DNA of 64,000 nucleotides from Henningerozyma blattae CBS 6284. Taxonomy: Eukaryota > Ascomycota > Saccharomycetes > Saccharomycetales > Saccharomycetaceae. The notes under the pieces were generated by a model. That model worked only from the letters and a program-made list of their open reading frames with translations, had not been told where the DNA came from and did not search any database. The stretch lies in the NCBI RefSeq assembly GCF_000315915.1, contig NC_020185.1, positions 2,232,001 to 2,296,000 of the forward strand, given 5' to 3'. Below, piece by piece: positions 9,997 to 19,700 of the stretch; the stretch's first letter is position 1, and each line of letters begins with the position of its first letter. A program made the translations under genes and the position numbers.

Positions 9997-10188
9997 TCAT
10001 GTAGCTTCTTTTGCAGCCTCTCTCTCATTAGCCTTTTCTTTTTCTTTCTTGACGGCTATAGTAGTCACGTCTGTTTTATAGGGCATTGAAATGTATATTA
10101 TCTGTTTAGCCTTCAAAGTAGAAGGTCTACTCTTTTTCGAAATCTGAGTGGATCTTGGGCGAGTTCTCGAGATTGTTCTTGAGATCAT
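9997..10188 (-). CDS. Uncertain small basic ORF, 63 codons
   Basis: The minus-strand ORF starts MISRTISRTRPR and ends KEKANEREAAKEAT. It is basic in the first half and ends in a charged, helix-prone tail. I recognise no family. In its favour, a TATAAATT word lies on the same strand at 10492-10485, and a GC-rich, motif-bearing element (10790-10970) lies further upstream with no other gene to serve. Against it, 63 codons is within chance range for AT-rich DNA. A second minus frame (10464 to about 10375, starting MSLNIYISKAVV) could be an upstream exon, since it runs into GTTAAGTAT. I found no TACTAAC branch site, so I do not join them. Confidence 0.22.
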   Translation of the reverse strand: MISRTISRTRPRSTQISKKSRPSTLKAKQIIYISMPYKTDVTTIAVKKEKEKANEREAAKEAT

Positions 10189-10902
10189 GTCTGAATGAAG
10201 GTATTAAATGGGAACTGTAAAATATGTGGAATATAGATGTGTGGACAAAACTGTAATCTTGAGTATTGTAAGTAAAAACAATATCGTAACTGTAAAATAA
10301 AGGAATGTGTATGTTGGTATAAGGAGTGAAATATAGATATATATATATATATATATAATATACTTAACGATAGAACGGAACCAAGCAAAAAAATTGATGT
10401 CAGTTGTTAGAGCAAGATTGAGTACCAACACAACAGCTTTACTTATATATATATTCAGACTCATCTGGGCTCATGAGTATGTGTAATTTATACTGAGGCC
10501 CCAAGAACTTTTCAGTCCCTAAACTGCAAACACAAGCATAAACAAAAGGCTGAGACTTTTCTAAGAGAAGTAAATGGGGGACGATGCAAGACTATAGAGG
10601 AAAGGCTATGGAACCTCCAAAAAGCTAAGATATGAGATAGGTGAGTCGTGGGTTAATATGCTGTTACTATGCTTTCTAACCAACTGTAGTATATTATCTT
10701 ACAACCACATACAATAGGGTTTGGTTTGATAAGCCATCACTAATGGCTCATTAACCATTTTAGTGACCGTAAAAAGAAAGGAGCTCCGTGTACTGTGTCC
10801 CGTCGGCGTTAGACGGTTAAGTCCTAGACGGAGCCACAGTTCCGGTGCCCAGCCGGAGCCGGATAGAAGATTAGGAGAGTTAGCTCACAGAGAGGAGGCA
10901 GT

Positions 10903-10951
10903 CAGGGTTACACAAAGTGTGGCCAGGGTTACCAGAGGCACAGTCAGGGTT
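10903..10951. promoter_or_regulatory. Three CAGGGTT motifs at exact 21-bp spacing
   Basis: CAGGGTT occurs at 10903-10909, 10924-10930 and 10945-10951, each exactly 21 bp after the previous one, which is two helical turns. The bases between them differ, so this is motif spacing and not a simple tandem repeat. The word resembles the AGGGTT half of Tbf1-type sites. The controlled transcript is unknown. The only gene candidate in the right orientation is the small minus-strand ORF at 9997-10188. Confidence 0.45.
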
Positions 10952-11200
10952 GTAGCATTCGTCTCCGTGGGGTGACCACCCACGACTACTAGATTCGTGA
11001 TAATAATATATGGACTTGTCCGATATGGATAATTCAATATATAAGAATATATAAATTCATACAAATACATGCAAGCACATGTATCTATGCATGTGCATTT
11101 GCCTGGAAGCATGAGGAGAAGATGTTATTATAGAAAAGAAGAGCAAAAAAGAAAAAGAAAAGTCCCGTATAGCGATAGCTAAATAAGACATACTCCAGAG

Positions 11201-11256
11201 CAAAAGCAGAAGCAGAAGCAGAAGCAGAAGCAAAAACAAAAGCAAAAGCAGAAGTA
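11201..11256. repeat. GCAGAA/GCAAAA hexamer repeat
   Basis: About nine degenerate hexamers of the form (A)GCARAA. Translated on the minus strand they give a leucine run, which is not a gene. Confidence 0.85.
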
Positions 11257-11374
11257 GAGCACAGCCAGCTGCTGATGGAGTAACCAATACTAGCTTAATA
11301 TTATTATGGTTGATTATAAACATGGTCACATACATATCACTTTCTGCCCCTCTCACTCATTCGTTCATTCGCCG

Positions 11375-13150
11375 CTACTCACTTGGTTCTTGTGGGTCGA
11401 TCTTGAAGATCTTATCAGGATTTAAAATCCTTTCTGGGTCGATGGCCAGCTTTATGTTTCTCATCAATCCGATCGTCTCTTGATCCAGTTCCTCTTCGAG
11501 GTATTCTCGCTTACCGATCCCGATCCCATGTTCACCCGTACATGTACCTTCAGCTTTCAACGCTCTATAGACCATTCTCTCCACTAATTGTTTGCAAGTC
11601 TGGAATTCTTCGTCATTGTTGTAGATGATAAATGCATGGAAATTACCATCACCAGCATGGCCTACCATGGCATTTAGTAACTTACTTTTTCTTAAATCTT
11701 CCTTTGTTTGATCAATAACGGTGGAGAATTGAGATAATGGTACTGCTACATCAGTGGTCCATAACCTTGCACGGTCATCTTGTTGTCTACCAGCATCAAT
11801 GACAGACCATAACGCCACTTTTCTGGCCCCCCACAATTCTAATTTATTTTCTTCACTAGTAGAAAATTCAAATTTATTCGATTCATGTTCTGTAGCTATC
11901 TTTTGTAATTGCTTGACCATCTCATCTACAATTTGATGAGTCATACCACCAATCTTGAAAAACATGGTTGGTAATTCAGCCCAATCGGATCTGAATGTTT
12001 GACCTGTTTGATTAATAATCTTCATCATATCAGAATCCAATAATTCCATAGCATTCAATTGGATACCATGTTCTGTTAATGCACTAGCACATGCTGCAGC
12101 ATTCCCCACAGTGGGGAAGGATACTACAGCAATTTTTTCAAATTTGGGTTTCACATGACATTTGATAGTAGCTTGTGTCACTATCCCCAAAGTACCTTCA
12201 TTCCCAACAAATAACCCATTCAAATTATAGCCTGCACTTGATTTTCTTGGTCTACCATTCCCACGAGTTCTAATAATGGACCCATCTGGTAACACCACAG
12301 TTAAATTAACTACATTCTCTTTCATAGTACCATAACGGTATGCATTTGTACCAGAGCACGAGTTGGCAATACAACCACCTATTTGTGCACCTGGACCAGG
12401 ATCAATTCCCAACATCAAATTATAATCTGCTAAATAATCATTCAGATCTTCCCACGAGACACCAGGCTGCACTTGAACATCCAAATCTTTCCTATTCAAT
12501 TTAATGATATTATTCATAAATTTGGAACAATCGATAATAACTGTGGAATGTCCACGGGTAGGTAAGAAATGACCTTCAATTGATGTGCCTCCCGAAAAGG
12601 GGATTACAGGGATTTTGAACTTGTGACATAATCTCATGATCTGCGAGACTTCATTTGTAGATCTGGGGAACGTAACTAACCCTGGAACTTGTTTTGCCGT
12701 AGCATGGTGAGTATTGAAATAGGTATCTGAATGAGATTTCAGATCATTTACAGTTTCTGTGAAATTTTCAGGATCGTTTTGTAATATCGATTTAATTTGA
12801 GTAAACACTTTTAATAAAGTTTCTTCATCGGTACAGTATTCCGGAGAGTCCAATTGACCCAATCTGATAATTGAAGGATGATCTACTAGTGGGAACTTAG
12901 TTCTCTTTTCTGGTTCAACTTCTTCATCGTTCGAGATCGATTTCGTAACAGTGGTGTAAGCAATAATACCAAGTGAAATTGTTACTACACCAATATAAGC
13001 ATTATAATTGTTTTTTTTAATTGCAAAAGATTTATTAATAGATGATGAATTGAATCTTTTATAAGTGAAAGGTATAGCCCTTTTAATAGGGTTAATTGTT
13101 CGTAATAATGATTGTGTAGATTGTTTCCAAATCAAATTATACTTTGACAT
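11375..13150 (-). CDS. DLD1: Mitochondrial D-lactate ferricytochrome c oxidoreductase
   Basis: FAD enzyme of the mitochondrial inner membrane that oxidises D-lactate to pyruvate and passes electrons to cytochrome c. The ATG at 13150-13148 gives 591 residues, close to the 587 of S. cerevisiae Dld1. The frame stays open upstream to 13285 but without an ATG, so this start is chosen. The first ~35 residues (SKYNLIWKQSTQSLLRTI, then KRFNSSS) form a basic presequence, followed by a hydrophobic anchor (YIGVVTISLGIIAYTTV). The FAD-binding PCMH domain shows PFSGGTSIEGHFLPTRG and DPGPGAQIGGCIANSCSGTN. The C-terminal domain has VGHAGDGNFHAF and CTGEHGIGIGKREYLEEE. The divergent neighbour PAR32 and then GLT1 repeat the order DLD1-PAR32-GLT1 of S. 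cerevisiae IV-left. An ACCAAT motif upstream fits Hap-complex control. Confidence 0.96.
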   Translation of the reverse strand: MSKYNLIWKQSTQSLLRTINPIKRAIPFTYKRFNSSSINKSFAIKKNNYNAYIGVVTISLGIIAYTTVTKSISNDEEVEPEKRTKFPLVDHPSIIRLGQLDSPEYCTDEETLLKVFTQIKSILQNDPENFTETVNDLKSHSDTYFNTHHATAKQVPGLVTFPRSTNEVSQIMRLCHKFKIPVIPFSGGTSIEGHFLPTRGHSTVIIDCSKFMNNIIKLNRKDLDVQVQPGVSWEDLNDYLADYNLMLGIDPGPGAQIGGCIANSCSGTNAYRYGTMKENVVNLTVVLPDGSIIRTRGNGRPRKSSAGYNLNGLFVGNEGTLGIVTQATIKCHVKPKFEKIAVVSFPTVGNAAACASALTEHGIQLNAMELLDSDMMKIINQTGQTFRSDWAELPTMFFKIGGMTHQIVDEMVKQLQKIATEHESNKFEFSTSEENKLELWGARKVALWSVIDAGRQQDDRARLWTTDVAVPLSQFSTVIDQTKEDLRKSKLLNAMVGHAGDGNFHAFIIYNNDEEFQTCKQLVERMVYRALKAEGTCTGEHGIGIGKREYLEEELDQETIGLMRNIKLAIDPERILNPDKIFKIDPQEPSE

Positions 13151-14865
13151 ATTGAAACAAATTTTGTCAATTGTAGAGTTTTTTTTCAGTATATTATTAT
13201 TTTTGTGGTATACACTTTTCGTATCTTTTGTAGTGTTTGGAAATGTATTGAAATTTATGTTTCTTAAGAATAAGATTTTAAACACACATCTAGTTTATTA
13301 TTCAGTATCCTTGTAAACCCCATCACATCCTTTTTCAACAAGTCAGCCAATCGTCAAATCTGAAACGTCATCAATACATATATATATATATATGAATAAA
13401 GAAACATACTATCCCACTCCCAATTGCAACTGAAAATATCTGTAAATTAGCTCAAGTTCTAATCGAATTTTATTGCCCACAAAATTTGAGTGGGTATGTG
13501 TTATATCGGCGAGTTCCTAGAGTTACCCCATATCCTTTACCAGAACAGGTAGGAGACCCATATGAAGAACACTGGACATCGTCCAATAGATCCACAACTC
13601 GCGCGGACGGAAAGTAAGCCCATCCCACTAGTGTTCAAAAAAGAAGTATCTGAAGATCTAACAAGTACTGAGCAATACCCTTAAACGCACGCCAAGAATG
13701 GCACCAACCAATTCTGTTTATTCGATTCCGCGACTATGGCCATTATGAGACACCTCTCTTGTAACAACCTAGTTTACCGATCCGTCTTGTCTTTTTTTTT
13801 TGTACACAAAGACGAGACTCCATTACTTTAAGTATTGTTGACCCCTAGCCAGTCGGTCCAGTGATTAGAGGATCAATTTAAGTACCAAGACCACTACAAC
13901 ATCTTGTCCTATCACAACTATATAGTCCATAAGGTCACAGGACTACAAGGTTCTGTAAAGTAGGCATAAATTGCTTTGAGTTAAATTTTGTGTCCCTCTC
14001 TTTTCTATCTTTTTTTTATTTGTTTCGTGTCATCTGAATCTTGTAGTGTCTCCCCACAGCGGATGCCAACTTGCGTTGTGTGTTCTATTTTTGTCGTGGT
14101 TAAACTGGAGGTGTTGTCACAAACGAGCACGCGTTCGGCATTCCAGGGGATTGCGCTCGTCTATGTCCGTTCAACTGTGGCTCTCATCTAATAGCTAATA
14201 GGAGAGGGATGATGTGTCACACGCTGGTAAAGAAGGACTTGACTCACCGTCTGTTTCGTGTGCGTGTACGAGTGCGCGTGCACGTTCCCGGTCTGGAGAT
14301 GAAGTGTATCTGTTTTTTTTACTCTTTATGTGAGCCAATGATCTCTTAGGACCATGAGTCTGGAGGGTCCCCTAATAAACCAAAGTGTGATTGATGGATG
14401 GATGACCTAGTATTGAGGTAATTCCGAATGGTCAATTAATCACAAATCACACATGCCCCCATAGATGCGAAAAAAAAAATCAGAAAAAATCCAAAAAAAC
14501 ATAACATTGCGTTCGATGTTTATGCATATTACTTTATTACCTTCTTGTTCATCGTAATTAATTCAACCTCTTAACTTATATTCTCTCCATTGTAATTAAC
14601 TCAACATACAATAGGTAATTTTTCGTTTCGATTACTCATTCTAAAAATTAACTTCTTTTTTTTTATTGGCTTGGCTGTGATACAAATCTGATTACAGATT
14701 GAATGAACTTTGTTTTTTTCTTAATTGGTTTGAAATATCGTGTTGATATTTATTTGCTGTAAGTATATAAGGTTAATATAATTTTTCCGCCGTTTCATCC
14801 ATTCTCACAGGTTTAGAGTACCATTTAACTTAAAACACTTTAACTTAATTTTTATAATATAATTT
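13151..14865. other. 1.7 kb divergent promoter region of DLD1 and PAR32
   Basis: The left part (13480-13930) has GC-richer promoter-like blocks including ACCAATT at 13707-13713, a Hap2/3/4/5-type CCAAT box 558 bp upstream of DLD1. The right part (14030-14450) is GC-richer with a perfect TGACTCA. A 67-codon open frame at 13988-14191 has no recognisable similarity. No RNA gene was recognised. Confidence 0.5.
14240..14246. promoter_or_regulatory. TGACTCA, consensus Gcn4-type site upstream of PAR32
   Basis: A perfect palindromic Gcn4/AP-1 heptamer 620 bp upstream of the PAR32 ATG. PAR32 is linked to nitrogen and TORC1 signalling, which makes amino-acid control plausible, but a heptamer can occur by chance. 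Confidence 0.35.
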
Positions 14866-15999
14866 ATGACTGCTAATTTCATTGACGACTCTATTAATGA
14901 GAAAGAGTTGCATGTCAAATATCATGATACTACCATTAATAACGAGCCTCACCATATAAGAGAAAGAGTACGGAAAGCTAGTGGCAATAGTGGCAATGAT
15001 AATGAAAAGGGAGAGCATAGACATTCTCGTTCGTTGACGCGGAATAGAGTTAAACATACACGTTCTCATTCTCGTTCTCAATCTAGAGTACCTTCTCATC
15101 GTCATTCTCATTCTCATTCCCATTCAAGATCTCACTCTCATGCTCGTTCTCATTCCCACGCTTATCCTCATACACATAATGCTCATAAAAACAAAAATAA
15201 TATTCATCCAAGTAAATCAATTGACCCTCAAAATTTTAAAGTTTCCATAGGTAGAGGTGGTGCAGGTAATATTTATACTTCAAATTCAAAAAATGCACCA
15301 AAGGAAGTCCCACAAGGTTCTCAAACACCTGTAATTGTACAAAATGTCTTTTCAACTGGGAGAGGCGGTGCTGGTAATATGAGGAGAAATGTTGATCCAA
15401 AATTAACCAGAAAGGCCCAAGATGTAGATGCCTCTATAGATTCTAGACAAAATAGTCTGGACTATCCAATTGATGAAGATACTATCGATTGTAATGATTT
15501 GGTTTCCAATTCTAGCTCAAATTCCAGTTCCAGTTCTTGTTCCAGTTCAGGATCTGCTTCAAATTCAGATGTAGATTCAGATATCATCGATATCAATGGA
15601 ATTGATCAACAGAATGCAGCTCTATCAAATACAAATACCCAGAATCAATCCCGTAATAAAAACCATCCAAATTCTCATAAAGGCTCACACCATCATAAAC
15701 CTCACCATAAACATAAACCTCACCCAACTACTTCCAGAATAAGTAGAACTAAATCGTTAACTAGAACTCATACGAGAAATCAATCCCCACCTAGGTTTGT
15801 TTCAATTGGTAGAGGGGGTGCTGGTAACATTTTAACGCCTCATGCTAGTGGTTCTCACGTTTCACCTGCACTTTCCACCCATAAATCAAATTCCACTATC
15901 CATAATATTCAATCTAATTTAACAATGGGCGTTAACTCTAAAAACTCTAAAAAGAAAAAGAAGCAACAGCAACAGAATTATTCTTGCATTATTTCATGA
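14866..15999 (+). CDS. PAR32: Par32/Amu1-like ammonium transport regulator
   Basis: The product has 377 residues and three copies of the GRGGAGN motif (about residues 129-135, 165-171 and 315-321), the signature of fungal DUF3602 proteins. In S. cerevisiae Par32 (Amu1) is phosphorylated after TORC1 inhibition and inhibits the ammonium permeases Mep1/Mep3. The N-terminal third holds an Arg/Ser/His-rich low-complexity tract (SRS, HSHSH) at about residues 52-105, a polyserine block lies near 215-230, and a second His/Lys-rich tract near 270-290. The C-terminus is unusual: a KKKKK run, QQQQ, then NYSCIIS, a canonical CaaX box. A lipid-anchored, polybasic membrane attachment is inferred. It is divergent from DLD1 and followed by convergent GLT1, as in S. 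cerevisiae. S. cerevisiae Par32 is somewhat shorter (about 295). Confidence 0.9.
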   Translation: MTANFIDDSINEKELHVKYHDTTINNEPHHIRERVRKASGNSGNDNEKGEHRHSRSLTRNRVKHTRSHSRSQSRVPSHRHSHSHSHSRSHSHARSHSHAYPHTHNAHKNKNNIHPSKSIDPQNFKVSIGRGGAGNIYTSNSKNAPKEVPQGSQTPVIVQNVFSTGRGGAGNMRRNVDPKLTRKAQDVDASIDSRQNSLDYPIDEDTIDCNDLVSNSSSNSSSSSCSSSGSASNSDVDSDIIDINGIDQQNAALSNTNTQNQSRNKNHPNSHKGSHHHKPHHKHKPHPTTSRISRTKSLTRTHTRNQSPPRFVSIGRGGAGNILTPHASGSHVSPALSTHKSNSTIHNIQSNLTMGVNSKNSKKKKKQQQQNYSCIIS

Positions 16000-16758
16000 T
16001 ATATTTTTTTTTGTTTTTTTCTTTTTCAAAAAAAAAATTACACTAATCGTAGCAATATAACCATTGTATATTAATTCTTCATTTAAAAAGATTAATCTTC
16101 TTTGTTTCCTAACTGGCTTGTGGTTTAATACCCAGTCCCATACAATTTAATGACATTCATTTACTTAATATTCGTTTTGTAATACTTCTATAATAATTTA
16201 ATATCTTTTATTTCTGTTTGTTTAATTAGATGATTTTCTTTTCTGTCTTTCTTTTTTTTCTTTTTTTTTTTTTATATATACATAAGAATTACCCCAGTGT
16301 GTATCGATCACCTTTTATCCGATGGAAATAACAATTGACTTCCCAATTCCTATTTTCCTAGTTTAGTATACACGGCATGCCAATTTTCGATTTTCGATTT
16401 TGTAAATATTTATATTTAAGAATCTTACATTCAGCTATGAAACTCCGAGATTCCAACTGTGATGCTACTTGTTTCCTTATTAAGTATTGTAATTGAAATG
16501 TAAAGAAATCATCAAAAAGGAATTCTACACATACCTCGTGTAATAGCATGTGATAATCATTATCTGTAAATAGATTTATTTTTTTATAGATATCAAATAA
16601 AAATAGGGAAAACTTTGAGTACAGTATATATATATTATATACAAAACTAAATATACAAATTGATTCTTATGATACAAACGAGAATGCTACAATGGTAAGA
16701 TGCAAAGAAATGGTAAAGAAAATCAAATAAAAAAAGATGAAATAATTAAACACATTGC
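16000..16758. other. Convergent 3' region of PAR32 and GLT1
   Basis: 759 bp of AT-rich DNA with T-rich runs directly after the PAR32 stop (16010-16040 and about 16250-16275) that could serve 3'-end formation. The only open frame (16358-16549, minus) is unremarkable. No gene is seen. Confidence 0.6.
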
Positions 16759-19700
16759 CTAATTAACTTTAGCGGCTAGTTCTTCCAATAATTGATAATC
16801 ACGTTTAACAATACCACCATTGTTTGGTAAGTAGGTATTGCCCATTAAGAATGTATCGATAGACGCTGCACATTTTCTACCTTCTTGTATGGCCCAAACA
16901 ATTAAAGATTGACCTCTTCTACAATCACCTGCAGCGAATAATTTTTCACCATCAATGGAATAAGAAGAGTCTTCTAAGGTATCAATAGTGCCTCTCTTAG
17001 TCTTTTTAATATTATCATCGGATAATAATTCAGGACCAATGAACCCCATAGATAATAGTACAATATCGGCTTCAAAAGTTTCTTCACTATTTGGAATTTC
17101 AATCATTTGCCAAACACCACTTTCAGATTTCTTCCATTCAACACGGACTGTCTTGATACCGGTGACTTCACCTTCTTCATTACCAATGAATTCCTTAGAT
17201 AAAATACAGTATTCTCTTGGATCTTTACCATAATGTTGTTTAACTTCCGCATGACCATAATCAACTCTCATGATTCTTGGCCATTGTGGCCATGGATTAT
17301 CCTTAGATCTTTCCTGTGGTGGTTGTGGCAATAATTCGAAATTAACAACAGATTTAGCTTCATGTCTAACAGAAGTACCTAAACAATCGTTACCAGTATC
17401 ACCACCACCAATAACAATAACTCTCTTGTCTTGGATTTGCTCACGTACAACTTCAAGTTCATTGTTTAATAAAGCTTTAGTATTCTTTTCTAACAATGAC
17501 ATAGCAAAATCAATATTCTTTAATTCACGACCCTTAATTGGCAAATCTCTTGGAATGGTGGAACCAATGGCAAACACGACAGCATCATGCTGTTCTTTTA
17601 ATTCTTCAACAGAAATATCCTTACCAATGGAAACATTAGTCATAAATTCGATACCTTCTGCCTTTAATAAATCAATACGGCGTTGTACCACAGATTTATC
17701 CAATTTCATATTTGGAATACCGTACATTAGTAAACCACCACATCTGTCATTTCTTTCATAAACAACAACATTATGACCCGCTTTATTCAATTGATCAGCA
17801 CAAGCTAAACCTGAAGGACCAGAACCAATAATACCAATAGTCTTACCGGTACGATGAGATGGTGGATTTGGTTTAATCCAGCCATTCTTAAAAGCATTAT
17901 CAATAATAATTCTTTCAATTGATTTAATACCAACTGGCAATTCAATAATACCTAAAGTACAAGCACCTTCACATGGAGCTGGACAAACTCTACCAGTAAA
18001 TTCTGGGAAATTGTTAGTTTCTAATAACTTATCCAAAGCTAGTTTCCATTCATTCTTGAAGATTAAGTCGTTAAATTTAGGAATAATGTTGGAAACTGGA
18101 CAACCAGTGTCTGATAAACAGAAAGGAGTACCACAATCCATACATCTTGCAGCTTGAATTCTTGATTCCTTTTTAGATAATGGCGCTGTAAATTCATCCC
18201 AATCCTTAGCTCTTGCTTTAGCAGGTCTATATTTTTCTTGACGTCTTTGATATGTCATGAAACCACGTAATTTTTCCAACTTTTCAATTTTCTTTTCATT
18301 AGCTTCTTGATCAGGAATAGCATCTTCTAAATCAACTAATTTTGGTTCTTTCAATGTAGAATTATTGGATACTGCTGAATTTTGAGCTTGAACTTTAGCA
18401 GACAATAAACTCTTTACTTCACCGTTTGTAGCATCCATTTCTTCATGGTTATTATTTCTTTGAAGTTTATTCAAGAATGCTTCAGCTTCCTTTTGTTTTT
18501 GTTTTGCCAAGTTCTCTTTTTCTTTAATTAAAACCTTCTTGTAATCAGTTGGAATTACCTTCACAAAGTTTTTCAAGTAATAGTTAAAGCTATTCAAAAT
18601 CTTAGCACCTAATTTAGAATCAGTTAAGTTCACGTGTTCTTGAATCATATTCTTAACTAAAGCGATTTCAACTGGATCAGATAAATCTTCTAATTCTACA
18701 GTATCTTTATTAACCTTACCATCGAAATCATCAAAGTCTGATACCAAACAGTAAGAAATACCACCAGTAGCACCTGAGAATGCATTCAATGATTCTAGTT
18801 GACTTAAAACAACAACTCTACCACCAGTCATATATTCGAAAGCATTATTACCTTTAATTCTTTCAATGACAATGTTTGCACCAGAGTTACGTACACCGAA
18901 ACGTTCACCAGCACAACCAGAGATATAGGCATTACCAGAAGTAGCACCGTAGAAACAAGTATTACCAACAATGACATTTTCATCACTTCTAAATGAAGAA
19001 TCCTTTGGTGGTCTAATAGCAATAGTACCACCAGATAAACCTTTACCAACATAATCGTTAGCATCACCATTTAGGATGAAAGTAATACCAGGAGCCAAGA
19101 AGGCACCAAATGATTGACCAGCAGAACCTTCAATGTTCACAACGACAGTGTCCTTTGGTAACCCTTGTTCACCGAATTTCTTGGAAATTCTATAAGATAG
19201 AGTAGAACCCAATGCACGATCGGTATTGACAATCTTAGCATCAATAGTAACAGGTAAACCACGGTCTAAAGTAATTTCTGCTTCATCAATTAATTTATTT
19301 TCTAGACGAGTGTGTAATTTCATTTCTTGCTTTTTGGTAAATCTAGTTTCAGCATCAGAACGGATGACATGAGCTGGAGTTAAAATTGGACCTAAATCAA
19401 TATTCAAAGCCTTTGGATTAACATTATCTCTCTTTAATAATTTTTCGGAATGACCAACCATTTCATCAACGGTACGATAACCTAATTTAGCCATAATTTC
19501 TCTTAAATCTTGAATCAAATAGTAGAAGAAATTGATAACATGTTCTGGTTGACCTTTGAACTTAGATCTCAAGTATGGATCTTGAGTAGCAATCCCAACT
19601 GCACAAACGTTCAAATGACATCTTCTTAACATAACACAACCCATGGCAATTAATGGGATAGTAGCCAATGTAAATGATTCTGCACCTAATAGAACTGCGA

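Larger units (their letters stand above)
10189..11374. other. 1.2 kb region upstream of the small ORF and downstream of DLD1
   Basis: It contains an AT microsatellite (about 10334-10358), a GC-rich block at 10790-10970 with repeated words (TAGACGG twice 15 bp apart, CGGAGCC twice, CAGGGTT three times) and a GCAGAA hexamer repeat near the DLD1 end. DLD1 ends here on the minus strand, so the GC-rich block cannot be the DLD1 promoter. Confidence 0.5.

Noticed and set aside
13151..13285. 45-codon upstream extension of DLD1 beginning at GTG
   Set aside because: No ATG, length compatible with chance, and the ATG at 13150 gives a presequence and a length matching Dld1.
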